A stretch of DNA of 64,000 bases from Salinimicrobium marinum (GCF_014651535.1 NZ_BMXB01000007.1:109886-173885); one strand, 5' to 3'. Positions 1-9,401 are shown, counted from the first letter of the stretch. Made by a program: numbers and translations. The notes: generated from the letters alone by a model not told the origin.

Positions 1-6
1 TGATTG

Positions 7-237
7 ATGAGGCAGTATAAAAACTTTAATGAAATTGAAAGGGACAAGAGACTTCTCAAACTCCAGATGGAAATTGATAAGGAGAAAATGATCCTGAGCT
101 ATAACTATACCAAGGAAAGTCTGGCACCTGTAAACCTCATCAAGAACATGGCAGGAACTGTGTTTAAATCTGCTGTTATTCTAAAGGGTGCAAACAAAGT
201 TCTAGGAATGATAGGAGGGAAGAAAGACGAAAAATAG
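7..237 (+). CDS. DUF6327-like small protein
   Basis: A 76-residue basic protein. The ATG at position 7 follows a TGA at 1-3 that may be the stop of a gene cut off by the window edge, so this is probably the last gene of an operon. A TTG at position 4 is in frame but less likely. The N-terminal half is charged and helical (roughly residues 5-35), followed by a short hydrophobic stretch near residues 48-66. The sequence resembles the flavobacterial DUF6327 family, which usually sits beside YtxH and phage-holin-like stress proteins. The family match is from memory and the function is unknown. A strong hairpin terminator follows. Confidence 0.6.
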   Translation: MRQYKNFNEIERDKRLLKLQMEIDKEKMILSYNYTKESLAPVNLIKNMAGTVFKSAVILKGANKVLGMIGGKKDEK

Positions 238-290
238 GTATAAATGCCGTTTTTTTAAGTATTAAACATTTCCGTTTAATGGTAAAAATA

Positions 291-327
291 AAAGGGTTGG
301 ACATAGATGAGTCCAACCCTTTTTTCA
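291..327. terminator. Bidirectional Rho-independent terminator
   Basis: A perfect 12-bp stem (AAAGGGTTGGAC / GTCCAACCCTTT) with an 8-nt loop lies between two convergent genes. A T-run follows on the plus strand and a T-rich stretch follows on the minus strand, so it can end both transcripts. Confidence 0.9.
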
Positions 328-341
328 TTGTTATTTTTTCG

Positions 342-1331
342 TTATTCCAGTTCTGTACCCGGATTTTTATTCCGGGTTTTGTTATCCTTTTCTTTCTTTC
401 TTTTGCTCTCTCTTAAGGCATTTTCCTTTTTCATTGCTTCCCCAATTTGGTTTGAAGCTGTAAAAGAAGCGATCATATTGTTCAGCATATCACTCCCGGT
501 CTGGGGTGAATTTGGAAGCAAAATAAGATTACTTTGCGTCTCTTCACCTAGTGATTGTAAAGTATCGTAGTGTTGGGTTACCACTATTAATGCAGAAGCT
601 TCCTGGGAATTAATCCCTACATTGTTAAGCACATCCACACTCTCTTCAAGTCCGCGTGCTATTTCCCGGCGTTGATCTGCAATACCCTGTCCCTGTAGCC
701 TCTTACTTTCGGCTTCAGCACGGGCCTTAGCTACAATTTTAATCCTTTCTGCTTCCGCTTCGTACTCTGCGGCTACCTTTTCCCTTTCAGAAGCGTTTAT
801 ACGGTTCATAGCAGCTTTAACCTGCACATCGGGGTCTATGTCTGTCACCAGCGTTTTAATGATGTCATAGCCGTAATCCTGCATAGCTTCATTCAATTCC
901 CTTTCCACAGCGATTGCTATGTCATCTTTACGCTCAAAAACATCATCCAGTTTCATTTTTGGTACTTCTGCACGTACCACATCAAAAACATAAGAAGTAA
1001 TCTGGTCGTGTGAATTTTCCAGCTTGTAAAAAGCATCATAGGTGTTATTGCTCATAACACGAAATTGTACCGATATTTTTAACTTTACAAAAACATCATC
1101 TTTTGTCTTGGTTTCCACCAGTACATCCAGCTGTTGAACTTTTAGGTTAATACGTCCCGCGATTTTGTCAATGATGGGAACTTTAAAATGAAGTCCGCTG
1201 TTGCTGGTCCTTTGAAATTTTCCGAAACGCTCCACAATTGCTGCAGTCTGCTGTTTGACAGTAAAAATTCCTGAAAATAGGATCATAAGTCCAAAAAAGA
1301 TAATGATCACAGTGAGAATGGTAGATATCAT
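342..1331 (-). CDS. SPFH/Band 7 (stomatin-like) membrane protein
   Basis: A 329-residue SPFH-domain protein. Residues about 3-22 form an N-terminal membrane anchor, and the Band 7 domain follows (about 25-210). A charged, alanine-rich coiled coil with the usual ERIKIVAKARAEAESKR-type sequence covers about 190-225. The C-terminus is a lysine/arginine-rich tail. Family members form large oligomeric rings at membrane microdomains and often modulate proteases or stabilise the membrane. No NfeD partner gene is visible next to it. It is a single gene transcribed toward the terminator at 291-327. The start is an ATG directly before the hydrophobic anchor. The family is clear; the client protein is unknown. 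Confidence 0.9.
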   Translation of the reverse strand: MISTILTVIIIFFGLMILFSGIFTVKQQTAAIVERFGKFQRTSNSGLHFKVPIIDKIAGRINLKVQQLDVLVETKTKDDVFVKLKISVQFRVMSNNTYDAFYKLENSHDQITSYVFDVVRAEVPKMKLDDVFERKDDIAIAVERELNEAMQDYGYDIIKTLVTDIDPDVQVKAAMNRINASEREKVAAEYEAEAERIKIVAKARAEAESKRLQGQGIADQRREIARGLEESVDVLNNVGINSQEASALIVVTQHYDTLQSLGEETQSNLILLPNSPQTGSDMLNNMIASFTASNQIGEAMKKENALRESKRKKEKDNKTRNKNPGTELE

Positions 1332-1408
1332 TTAGTTCTGTTTAAGAGTTTGCCTGTCAAGGTAAAAAATAAAACCTTTATATTTATCGCAAAAAGAAAA
1401 TAGTTAAT

Positions 1409-2083
1409 ATGGAAAAGAGGTACATTATACTGATGTTTTTGATGTTATATTCATTTTTATCACATTCTCAAAGAAGATGGGAAGGGGAATATAACAGATT
1501 GGGATTACAGGCCGGTGTGAACCATTTTAATATTCATACAGGAAATTTTGATGTTGAACCCGGCACTAGCTGGACAGCCGGTTTTACTGGCAGAGCATCT
1601 TATTACGATGATTTCCAGTTTATTTACGGGCTAAACTTTTTTGATCTGAATGCAAAAATAAGGGGGAGACAAAAGCAGGAAGACCTGGAGGCCAATGAGG
1701 ATGTAAAATTTAATATGATAGGCGTTCAGGCGAGTTTCCTTGGAAGTTATAAGATCATTGGAAATTATTTAAGTATTGAAGCAGGACCTGTCGTCCAGGT
1801 GAATGGAAAATTTGAACCAAGGCAGGATCGCGAATTATTTTACCTGGAAGAATATGATATTCAGGCTTCAGATATTGAAAAGGTTTCTACCGTTAATTTT
1901 AATGTGGCTGCAGGGATTTCCGGGGGATTTGAAAACGTCAAATTCTTTGCACAATATCAATACGGGGTGAATAACTTCTTTGGCGGATTAAGCGGGGAAA
2001 ACCTCGAGGAAATAGATCCCCGTGCTACAGACATCAGCGGGAGCATGACATTAATCACCGGCGGAATAATGGTGTTTCTGTAG
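1409..2083 (+). CDS. PorT-family outer-membrane beta-barrel protein
   Basis: A 224-residue protein with an N-terminal signal peptide ending near residue 20 (YSFLSHSQ). Alternating hydrophobic/aromatic beta strands run through the rest, and the C-terminus ends in a strand with a terminal Leu after Phe. This is typical of the small 8-stranded barrels grouped as PorT-like outer membrane beta-barrel proteins in Bacteroidota. It is not next to the genes that usually neighbour the T9SS component PorT itself, so I do not assign that role. It is a single gene ended by the hairpin at 2109-2146. Outer-membrane location is an inference from the signal peptide and strand pattern. Confidence 0.75.
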   Translation: MEKRYIILMFLMLYSFLSHSQRRWEGEYNRLGLQAGVNHFNIHTGNFDVEPGTSWTAGFTGRASYYDDFQFIYGLNFFDLNAKIRGRQKQEDLEANEDVKFNMIGVQASFLGSYKIIGNYLSIEAGPVVQVNGKFEPRQDRELFYLEEYDIQASDIEKVSTVNFNVAAGISGGFENVKFFAQYQYGVNNFFGGLSGENLEEIDPRATDISGSMTLITGGIMVFL

Positions 2084-2108
2084 AGATCAAAGAGTTTTCC
2101 TATAAAAC

Positions 2109-2146
2109 AAAACCCCACTTTACAAAAAACGTAGTGTGGGGTTTTT
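2109..2146. terminator. Bidirectional terminator
   Basis: A 10-bp stem (AAAACCCCAC / GTGGGGTTTT) runs into a T-run between the convergent barrel gene and gltX. The A-run on the left arm gives a T-run on the minus strand, so it can serve both genes. Confidence 0.85.
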
Positions 2147-2162
2147 ATGCTAAAAAAAATTA

Positions 2163-3686
2163 TTATAATTCTCTCACAGCTCTTTCTATACGTGAAACAG
2201 TTTGTTTTTTTCCTATAGCCGAGGCTATTTCAAAAACATCGGGACCTTGCATAGCCCCAACGAGGCTTAACCTGAAAGGTTGCATTATTTTCCCAAAACC
2301 TATTTCTTTTTCCGTGATCCAGGCTTTGATATTTTCCTGTAGAGTAGAGGTACTGAAATCCTCTATTTTTTCTAGTTCTGCTATAAGTTGCTTCATAAGG
2401 TCGGCTGTATCTTCTTTCCAGGCCTTTTTAGCTGCTTTTTCGTCGTATTTTTCAGGTGCGACAAAGAAGTAGAAGCCGAGATCCCAAAAATCTCTTACAA
2501 AGCTCGCACGTTCTTTTAGAAGCGATACTACCTTGACAAGATATTCTTGTGTGAAATCAAGATTTTTCTCCGCTAAAAGCACTTTTAACTGCTTCGCTAA
2601 AACTTCATCTTTTGCTTCCTGAAGATAGTGGTGCTGGAACCATTTTGTTTTTTCAGGATCAAACTTAGAGCCTCCTTTCGACACATGTTCAAGGCTAAAG
2701 GCCTGTATTAACTCCTTCAGCGAATAGATTTCTTTTTCACTTCCGCCTCCTTCATTCCATCCTAAGAAAGCCAGCATGTTTATTACAGCTTCGGGAAAAT
2801 ATCCTTCTTCCCTGTAACCTGATGAAATCTCTCCCGAATTTGGATCTTTCCATTCCAGAGGGAACACCGGGAATCCAAGTTTATCGCCATCTCGTTTACT
2901 TAGTTTTCCTTTTCCCTGTGGTTTAAGAATAAGCGGTAAATGTGCAAATTTTGGAGCTTGCCAGTCAAAAGCACGATATAAAAGTTCATGAAGTGCCAGG
3001 GAAGGAAGCCATTCTTCACCGCGAATTACGTGGGTAATTTCCATTAAATGATCATCTACTATATTGGCGAGATGATAGGTGGGCATCCCGTCACTTTTGA
3101 AAAGTACTTTATCATCAAGAACCTTGGTTTCGATTTGCATCTCACCGCGAATCTCATCATTTAACTCTAAAGTTTCAGCTTCCGGGATTTTAAACCTGAT
3201 CACATAAGGCACTCCAGCTTCCAGTTTTTTATTCACTTCTTCTGAAGAAAGTGCCAGGGAGTTATCCAGCTTAAGCCGGTTATGCCAGTTATAGATAAAC
3301 GTTTTTCCCTTTTCCTCATGGTCTTTTCTGTGGGCGTCAAGAGCTTCAGAAGTATCAAATGCGTAATATGCATTTCCGGAAGCTATAAGTTTTTCGGCAT
3401 ATTCCCGGTACAAATGTTTCCGTTCACTCTGGCGGTAAGGTCCAATGTCACCTTCTTTTCCCGGTCCTTCATCATATAGAATGTTGCACCAGTTTAGAGC
3501 TTCTACTAAATAATCTTCGGCACCTTCAACATAACGGGATTGATCTGTATCTTCTATTCTTAGAATAAAATCACCGCCGTTTTTTTTAGCAAATAAATAG
3601 TTGAAAAGAGCTGTTCTTACTCCTCCTATGTGTAAGGGCCCTGTAGGACTTGGTGCGAATCGCACCCTGACTTTTTCTGTGGACAT
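2163..3686 (-). CDS. gltX: Glutamyl-tRNA synthetase
   Basis: A 507-residue class I aminoacyl-tRNA synthetase that charges tRNA-Glu (and possibly tRNA-Gln, the usual non-discriminating role where GatCAB is present). The HIGH motif appears as HIGG at residues 19-22 in the FAPSPTGPLHIGG signature. The KMSKS equivalent is KLSKR near residue 262. The C-terminal anticodon-binding domain is complete and the length is normal for the family. The ATG start at 3686 lies 16 nt downstream of a TATCTTTG promoter element on the minus strand. It is divergent from the DUF4175 gene. Confidence 0.98.
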   Translation of the reverse strand: MSTEKVRVRFAPSPTGPLHIGGVRTALFNYLFAKKNGGDFILRIEDTDQSRYVEGAEDYLVEALNWCNILYDEGPGKEGDIGPYRQSERKHLYREYAEKLIASGNAYYAFDTSEALDAHRKDHEEKGKTFIYNWHNRLKLDNSLALSSEEVNKKLEAGVPYVIRFKIPEAETLELNDEIRGEMQIETKVLDDKVLFKSDGMPTYHLANIVDDHLMEITHVIRGEEWLPSLALHELLYRAFDWQAPKFAHLPLILKPQGKGKLSKRDGDKLGFPVFPLEWKDPNSGEISSGYREEGYFPEAVINMLAFLGWNEGGGSEKEIYSLKELIQAFSLEHVSKGGSKFDPEKTKWFQHHYLQEAKDEVLAKQLKVLLAEKNLDFTQEYLVKVVSLLKERASFVRDFWDLGFYFFVAPEKYDEKAAKKAWKEDTADLMKQLIAELEKIEDFSTSTLQENIKAWITEKEIGFGKIMQPFRLSLVGAMQGPDVFEIASAIGKKQTVSRIERAVREL

Positions 3687-3702
3687 AAACCTTGTTTTAC
3701 TG

Positions 3703-3710
3703 CAAAGATA
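3703..3710 (-). promoter_or_regulatory. gltX promoter -7 element
   Basis: The minus strand reads TATCTTTG, an exact match to the Bacteroidota -7 consensus TAnnTTTG, 16 nt upstream of the gltX ATG. No clear TTG -33 box lies at the expected distance. Confidence 0.55.
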
Positions 3711-3826
3711 GAGGTTTCTTTAGGTTTAAGAAATCGCTGTTAGTGGAAGGATTTTCCAAAAATGCAATTCTTTTACAATTTTAATTTTATGTTGTAGTTT
3801 TAAAGATGCGGAAAAGGGGAGGTAGT

Positions 3827-6800
3827 ATGGACAATTTTAATGAGTTACGAAACAAACTTGAAGCCTTTATAAGGCGATATTATTTGAATGAACTTCTTAA
3901 AGGAGCTATATTTTTTGTTTCTATAGGGCTGCTGTATTTCCTAATAACTTTATCTCTAGAACATTTCTTTTGGCTCAATTCTACAAAGCGGCAAATCCTG
4001 TTTTGGAGTTTCGTTCTTGTTGAAGTACTACTTTTTGTCAAATTCATCATAGTTCCACTTCTTAAGCTGTTCAGGTTGTCTAAAGGGCTTAATTACGCCC
4101 AGGCATCACGGATCATTGGAGATCATTTTCCAGAAGTGAAGGATAAGTTGCTGAATTTATTACAGTTAAAAGAAAATAATCATCAATCTGAACTTTTACT
4201 TGCAGGGATTGATCAAAAAGCGCAGGAATTGAAACCTGTGCCTTTCAATATGGCGGTAGACTTTAAAAGCAATCTGCCATTTTTGAAATATGCTGCCATC
4301 CCTGTTCTTATTATACTACTCATTTTTGTAACCGGCCAAAGCAATATGTTTGCCGATAGTTACGAGAGGGTAGTGCATTACAAAAAGGCCTATGTTCCGC
4401 CGGCACCTTTCGCTTTCAATATCATGAATGGCGAACTGAAAGCCCGGGCAAATGAACCCTTTACACTCCGGATAAATACGGTAGGTAATGTCCTGCCTGA
4501 AAGTCCCTCTATTCATTATAGAGGACAAACATACTTTCTGAATAAAGTTTCCCCGGGATTATTTGAATATGAATTTGAAGCATTAAAAGAATCTGTTAAT
4601 TTCAATTTTTCCGGAAATGAAGTGACTTCAGGAAACTATACCCTGGAGGTGGTTGAGGTTCCCGAAATGACCGATTTTAAAATGCATCTTAATTTTCCTG
4701 ATTATACAGGACTGGAGGACGAAATAGTAGATGGTTCCGGAAATGCCACAGTTCCGGAAGGAACAAGCATTAACTGGAAACTAAATACCCTGGCTACGGA
4801 AGAAGTTTCTTTCCGGACCGGGGATACTATAAATCAATTTCAGAAAGAAGGAAATGGTTTTGCATTTGATAAGGAAATATTGAAGGCGCTTCGATATGAA
4901 ATCTCTACCTCAAATAAAGAGGTGAAGAATTATGAGAATCTTGATTATGAAATAGCGGTAGTAAAGGATCAATATCCGGAATTGGAACTGGAGCAAAAGA
5001 TAGATTCTGTTGATACGGAAACGCAATATTTTTACGGAAAAGTTTCAGATGATTATGGTATTTCAGGGGTGCAGCTGGTGTATTATCCTACAGAAAAATC
5101 TGAAGATGTTCAGAGGAGGAGTATTCCTATTTCAAAAGCTGCTTATGCTGAATTTCTTTTTGCTTTCCCCGACACGTTAAATCTTCAGAAGGGGAAGAGC
5201 TATGAATATTATTTTCAGGCTTTCGATAATGATGCAGTTAATAACCGAAAAAGTGTAAAAAGTAGTGTTTTTTATTTCCGCAGAAAAACAGAAGATGAGA
5301 AGAAGGAGGAACGATTAAATCAGCAATCGGATGCTATTAAAGGGCTGGATAATTCTTTGGAGAAGTTGCAGTTTTCTAGGGAAGAATTAGAAGAAATTTC
5401 ACGGCTGCAAAAACAGAAGAAAGAGCTGAATTACAGTGACAGAAAAAAGCTGGAGAATTTCCTGGACCGTCAAAAGAAGCAAAATGCCATGATGAAAGAA
5501 TATGCAGAAAACTTAAAAAAAAGTCTAAATGGGGATTCGCCACGGGAAAAAAACAAGTTGAAAGAACAGTTGGAGGAGAGGCTTAAAAATAGAGAAGATA
5601 AACTGGAAGAGAATGAAGATTTGCTGGAAGAATTACGTAAGTATGGGGAGAAAATTAATGAAGAGGAATTAGGGGAGAAATTAGAAAAACTTTCCAGGAA
5701 TAATCAAAATCAAGAAAAGAGTTTAGAACAACTTCTGGAACTTACCAAGAAATATTATGTGGAGGAAAAAGCTGCAAAAATTTCAAGGGATCTTGAGAAA
5801 CTGGCATTAGAACAAGAGAAGTTGGCAGAGGATGATGAAGCTAATAACAAAGATGCTCAGGATTCATTGAACGAGGAATTTAATGAAATTAGAGAGAATT
5901 TAAAGGAGCTTGAGGAGGAAAATCGGAAGTTGCAGAAACCAACAGAAACCGGTTCAGATGAACAAGCAGAAGAAGAGATTAAGAAAGAGCAGGAAAAAGC
6001 CAGTGAGAGTTTGGAGAAACAGCAAAAGAGTGACGCTAAAAAGAATCAAAAAAACGCTTCTGAAAAGATGAAGGAATTAAGCAGTAAAATGAAACAACAG
6101 CAACAAATGTCGGCTGGGGAACAATTGCAGGAGGATGCTGTGATGCTTCGTAAAATACTGGATAATCTGGTTATTTTTTCTTTTGAACAGGAGGAGCTTT
6201 TGGATAATTTTAAAGAGATGGGACGGGATAACCCCGGCTTTGCTTCAGGGATCAAAAGGCAGAATATCATAAAGGAACATTTTCAGCATGTAGATGACAG
6301 TTTATATGCACTGGCTCTGCGAAACCCAATGATTACCGAAAACATTACGGAGAAACTTACAGATATTGAATTTGATCTTGACAAGGCTCTGGACAGGCTT
6401 GCACAAAACCGCCTTCCTCAAGGATTGGCCAGTCAGCAGTATGTGGTGACTGGTGCCAATGATCTCGCTTATTTCCTGAGTCAGATACTAGGAAATATGG
6501 AGAATATGATGAGCAGTTCTTCCAGTGGTGGTGGCAGGGGTGATATGCAGTTGCCTGATATTATAAAGAAGCAGGAACAGTTGGGCGAGGAAATGAAGGA
6601 AGGGCTGGAAAAACAAAAGCAACAGCAAGGAAAGGAAAAGAGAGGTGAAGAAGGAGAGCGACAGGGTGAAGAAGAGAATGGAGAACTTTTCAGGATTTTT
6701 CAGGAGCAGCAAATATTGAGACAATTGCTGGAGGACAGGCTGGAAAAAGAGGGCTTGGGTGACAAAGGAAAAGCATTAAAAGAAGATATGGAAAAGATTG

Positions 6801-7084
6801 AAGAGGACTTGCTCAATAGTGGTTTTAATGAAGAAACTCTTCGTAAAATGCAAAATCTGGAACATAAATTGCTTGAATTGGAGGGAGCTTCATTGGAGCA
6901 GGGACAAAAAATGGAAAGGGAGTCAAATACAAATACTGAAGAGTTTGAAAACACCTCTAAAAATCAAATTCTTAAGGCTAAAGAATATTTTAATACTACT
7001 GAAATTTTAAACAGACAAACCTTACCTTTGCGGCAAATTTACAAACGAAAAGTAAAGGAATATTTTGAACGCGGAGATCATTAA
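3827..7084 (+). CDS. DUF4175 large membrane/coiled-coil protein
   Basis: A protein of about 1085 residues. Two hydrophobic segments lie near the N-terminus (about residues 28-50 and 60-85) and a third near residues 155-175. An Ig-like extracytoplasmic region follows to about residue 480. After that comes a very long Glu/Lys/Gln-rich coiled coil of several hundred residues. It matches the flavobacterial DUF4175 family, whose function is not known. An ATG at 3806 would add seven residues, but a GGGGAGG motif at 3816-3822 sits 4 nt before the ATG at 3827 and the conserved sequence begins there, so I prefer 3827. The 3' end overlaps ybeY by 20 bp, implying translational coupling. Confidence 0.85.
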   Translation: MDNFNELRNKLEAFIRRYYLNELLKGAIFFVSIGLLYFLITLSLEHFFWLNSTKRQILFWSFVLVEVLLFVKFIIVPLLKLFRLSKGLNYAQASRIIGDHFPEVKDKLLNLLQLKENNHQSELLLAGIDQKAQELKPVPFNMAVDFKSNLPFLKYAAIPVLIILLIFVTGQSNMFADSYERVVHYKKAYVPPAPFAFNIMNGELKARANEPFTLRINTVGNVLPESPSIHYRGQTYFLNKVSPGLFEYEFEALKESVNFNFSGNEVTSGNYTLEVVEVPEMTDFKMHLNFPDYTGLEDEIVDGSGNATVPEGTSINWKLNTLATEEVSFRTGDTINQFQKEGNGFAFDKEILKALRYEISTSNKEVKNYENLDYEIAVVKDQYPELELEQKIDSVDTETQYFYGKVSDDYGISGVQLVYYPTEKSEDVQRRSIPISKAAYAEFLFAFPDTLNLQKGKSYEYYFQAFDNDAVNNRKSVKSSVFYFRRKTEDEKKEERLNQQSDAIKGLDNSLEKLQFSREELEEISRLQKQKKELNYSDRKKLENFLDRQKKQNAMMKEYAENLKKSLNGDSPREKNKLKEQLEERLKNREDKLEENEDLLEELRKYGEKINEEELGEKLEKLSRNNQNQEKSLEQLLELTKKYYVEEKAAKISRDLEKLALEQEKLAEDDEANNKDAQDSLNEEFNEIRENLKELEEENRKLQKPTETGSDEQAEEEIKKEQEKASESLEKQQKSDAKKNQKNASEKMKELSSKMKQQQQMSAGEQLQEDAVMLRKILDNLVIFSFEQEELLDNFKEMGRDNPGFASGIKRQNIIKEHFQHVDDSLYALALRNPMITENITEKLTDIEFDLDKALDRLAQNRLPQGLASQQYVVTGANDLAYFLSQILGNMENMMSSSSSGGGRGDMQLPDIIKKQEQLGEEMKEGLEKQKQQQGKEKRGEEGERQGEEENGELFRIFQEQQILRQLLEDRLEKEGLGDKGKALKEDMEKIEEDLLNSGFNEETLRKMQNLEHKLLELEGASLEQGQKMERESNTNTEEFENTSKNQILKAKEYFNTTEILNRQTLPLRQIYKRKVKEYFERGDH

Positions 7085-7496
7085 TTTTTATTCAGAAAAC
7101 GATTTTGAATTACAGGATAAGGAACTGTATGAAAATTGGCTTAAGAAGGTAATTGCTTCCGAAGGGAAGAAGACAGGAGAAATTAGTTTTATCTTTTGCA
7201 ACGACGAATATCTTCTTGAGATCAACAAGAAATATCTCGATCACGATACCTACACAGATATTATAAGTTTTGATAATACCTTAGGAAAAATTCTCCAGGG
7301 AGATATTTTTATTAGTACTGATAGGGTCGCCGAAAATGCTAAAACTTTTGATGTGAATTTTGATGAGGAACTAAAGAGAGTGATGGTGCATGGCATTCTT
7401 CATTTTGCCGGATATAAAGATAAAACGGAGGAAGAAAAAAGTTTAATGCGCCAAAGGGAAGAGGAAAAAATGAAAATGTTCCACGTGGAACAATAG
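7065..7496 (+). CDS. ybeY: Endoribonuclease YbeY (rRNA maturation factor)
   Basis: A 143-residue metal-dependent RNase involved in 16S rRNA 3' maturation and ribosome quality control. The metal site is the HGILHFAGYKD motif: His109 and His113 are present, and the third ligand position (119) is Asp rather than His. That substitution is usual in Bacteroidota (HGxLHxxGYKDK). The only upstream start in frame is a TTG at 7065 inside the 3' end of the DUF4175 gene; homologs usually begin at about residue 5-6, where the codon here is ATC/ATT, so the exact start is uncertain. The last codons (FHVEQ) are encoded by the parS-like palindrome at 7477-7492. Confidence 0.93.
   Translation: MNAEIINFYSENDFELQDKELYENWLKKVIASEGKKTGEISFIFCNDEYLLEINKKYLDHDTYTDIISFDNTLGKILQGDIFISTDRVAENAKTFDVNFDEELKRVMVHGILHFAGYKDKTEEEKSLMRQREEEKMKMFHVEQ
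7477..7492. promoter_or_regulatory. parS-like ParB binding site 1
   Basis: TGTTCCACGTGGAACA is a perfect 16-bp palindrome matching the widespread bacterial parS centromere consensus (GTTnCACGTGnAAC class). It is embedded in the final codons of ybeY. ParB binds such sites and spreads to organise and segregate the origin region. Confidence 0.85.
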
Positions 7497-7507
7497 AAAC
7501 TAAATCT

Positions 7508-9379
7508 ATGTTTGATAAAGAATATGATGTTATTGTAGTAGGGGGTGGTCACGCTGGCAGTGAGGCCGCAGCTGCAGCTGCCAATGTTGGTTGCAGCACC
7601 TTATTGATTACAATGAACCTGCAGAATATTGCACAAATGAGTTGTAATCCTGCTATGGGTGGAATTGCAAAAGGACAGATCGTTCGGGAGATTGATGCTC
7701 TTGGTGGATACAGCGGACTCGTTAGTGATACCAGTGCTATTCAATTTAAAATGCTTAACAAATCTAAAGGACCTGCAATGTGGAGTCCTAGGGTGCAGAG
7801 TGATAGAATGATGTTTGCTGAACACTGGAGATTGAGACTGGAGGCTACTAAGAATCTTGATTTTTACCAGGAAATGGTTTCAGGGCTGGTTATTGAAAAT
7901 GGTAAAATAGTTGGTGTTAGAACCTCCCTTGGAATTGAAGTAAAAGCGAAATCTGTTGTTCTTACAAACGGGACTTTTTTGAACGGACTCATACATATTG
8001 GAGATAAACAAATGGGTGGTGGAAGATCTGGGGAAAGAGCTTCAAAAGGTATTACTGAAGATCTTGTTCAAATAGGTTTTGAAGCGGGAAGAATGAAAAC
8101 CGGAACTCCTCCCAGGGTCGATGGAAGATCTCTGGATTATTCAAAAATGACAGAGCAGCCCGGTGATGAAATTCCTTCTAAATTTTCTTATTTAGATGAA
8201 ACTTCCGCTTTGAAAAAACAACGTTCTTGTTGGATGACCTACACCTCTCCAGAAGTTCATAATTTACTTAAGGAAGGCTTTGATCGTTCTCCCATGTTCA
8301 ACGGAAGAATTAAAAGTATAGGTCCGAGATATTGCCCTTCAATTGAAGATAAGATTAACCGGTTTGCAGATAAAGACCGACATCAATTGTTTATTGAACC
8401 TGAAGGGTGGAATACGGTAGAAATGTATGTGAATGGATTCTCTACTTCTTTGCCGGAAGATGTCCAGTTTAAAGCGTTGCGTTCTGTCGCAGGATTCGAG
8501 AATGTAAAATTCTTTAGGCCTGGGTATGCCATCGAATATGATTATTTTCCGCCGACACAATTGAAGCATACTTTGGAAACAAAGCTGGTAGAAGGATTGT
8601 ATTTCGCGGGTCAGATTAATGGTACTACCGGTTATGAAGAAGCCGCTTCTCAGGGATTGATGGCAGGTATAAATGCAGCCTTAAAAATTCAGGAGAAAGA
8701 TGAATTTATTCTGAAAAGGGACGAAGCTTATATTGGGGTATTAATTGATGATCTTATTACAAAAGGTACAGAAGAACCGTATAGGATGTTTACTTCCCGT
8801 GCAGAATACAGAACTTTATTACGCCAGGATAATGCCGATTTCAGATTAACTGAAAAGTCTTATAAAATAGGTTTGGCCTCTGAAAAGCGGATGCTGAAAA
8901 TGGAGGAGAAGAAGGAAAAATCTTTTGCCTTTGTGCAATTTCTGAAAGATACAAGCGTGGCTCCAGAAGAAGCAAATGCTGTTTTAGAAGATAAAAATTC
9001 TGCTCCTGTTAAGCAAAGTGATAAGATTTTTAAAATCTTTTCCAGACCTAACATTACTATGGATGATGTTCGGAACTTTAGCGGAGTAAATGAATTTATC
9101 GAACAGCATTCTTTATCTGAAGAGGAACTTGAACAAACGGAAATTCAGGTTAAATATTCAGGATATATTGAAAAGGAAAAGAATAATGCCGATAAATTAA
9201 ATCGACTGGAGGATATTAAAATCCCATCAGAATTCGATTATTCCAGGATAAAATCCATGTCTTTTGAAGCAAGGGAGAAACTAAAAAAGGTGAAGCCAAT
9301 ATCGGTATCTCAAGCATCAAGAATCAGCGGAGTAAGTCCAAATGATATTTCGGTTCTGCTGGTTTATATGGGAAGATAA
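7508..9379 (+). CDS. mnmG: tRNA uridine-5-carboxymethylaminomethyl modification enzyme MnmG (GidA)
   Basis: A 623-residue FAD enzyme that, with MnmE, installs the cmnm5 group on wobble U34 of certain tRNAs. The dinucleotide-binding motif GGGHAGSEAA is at about residues 12-21. The family signatures SCNPAMGGIAKG, NGTFLNGLIHIG and YCPSIEDKI and the C-terminal helical MnmE-binding domain are all present. Length is normal. The ATG at 7508 is 11 nt after the ybeY stop, so the two are likely cotranscribed. The gene is bracketed by two parS-like sites. mnmG is close to the replication origin in many bacteria. Confidence 0.98.
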   Translation: MFDKEYDVIVVGGGHAGSEAAAAAANVGCSTLLITMNLQNIAQMSCNPAMGGIAKGQIVREIDALGGYSGLVSDTSAIQFKMLNKSKGPAMWSPRVQSDRMMFAEHWRLRLEATKNLDFYQEMVSGLVIENGKIVGVRTSLGIEVKAKSVVLTNGTFLNGLIHIGDKQMGGGRSGERASKGITEDLVQIGFEAGRMKTGTPPRVDGRSLDYSKMTEQPGDEIPSKFSYLDETSALKKQRSCWMTYTSPEVHNLLKEGFDRSPMFNGRIKSIGPRYCPSIEDKINRFADKDRHQLFIEPEGWNTVEMYVNGFSTSLPEDVQFKALRSVAGFENVKFFRPGYAIEYDYFPPTQLKHTLETKLVEGLYFAGQINGTTGYEEAASQGLMAGINAALKIQEKDEFILKRDEAYIGVLIDDLITKGTEEPYRMFTSRAEYRTLLRQDNADFRLTEKSYKIGLASEKRMLKMEEKKEKSFAFVQFLKDTSVAPEEANAVLEDKNSAPVKQSDKIFKIFSRPNITMDDVRNFSGVNEFIEQHSLSEEELEQTEIQVKYSGYIEKEKNNADKLNRLEDIKIPSEFDYSRIKSMSFEAREKLKKVKPISVSQASRISGVSPNDISVLLVYMGR

Positions 9380-9385
9380 AATGAT

Positions 9386-9401
9386 CGTTCCACGTGGAAC
9401 A
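9386..9401. promoter_or_regulatory. parS-like ParB binding site 2
   Basis: GTTCCACGTGGAAC (9387-9400) is a perfect 14-bp palindrome. The flanking C...A makes it one base short of site 1. It lies 6 nt after the mnmG stop. The bases to its right also resemble those to the right of site 1. Confidence 0.8.
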
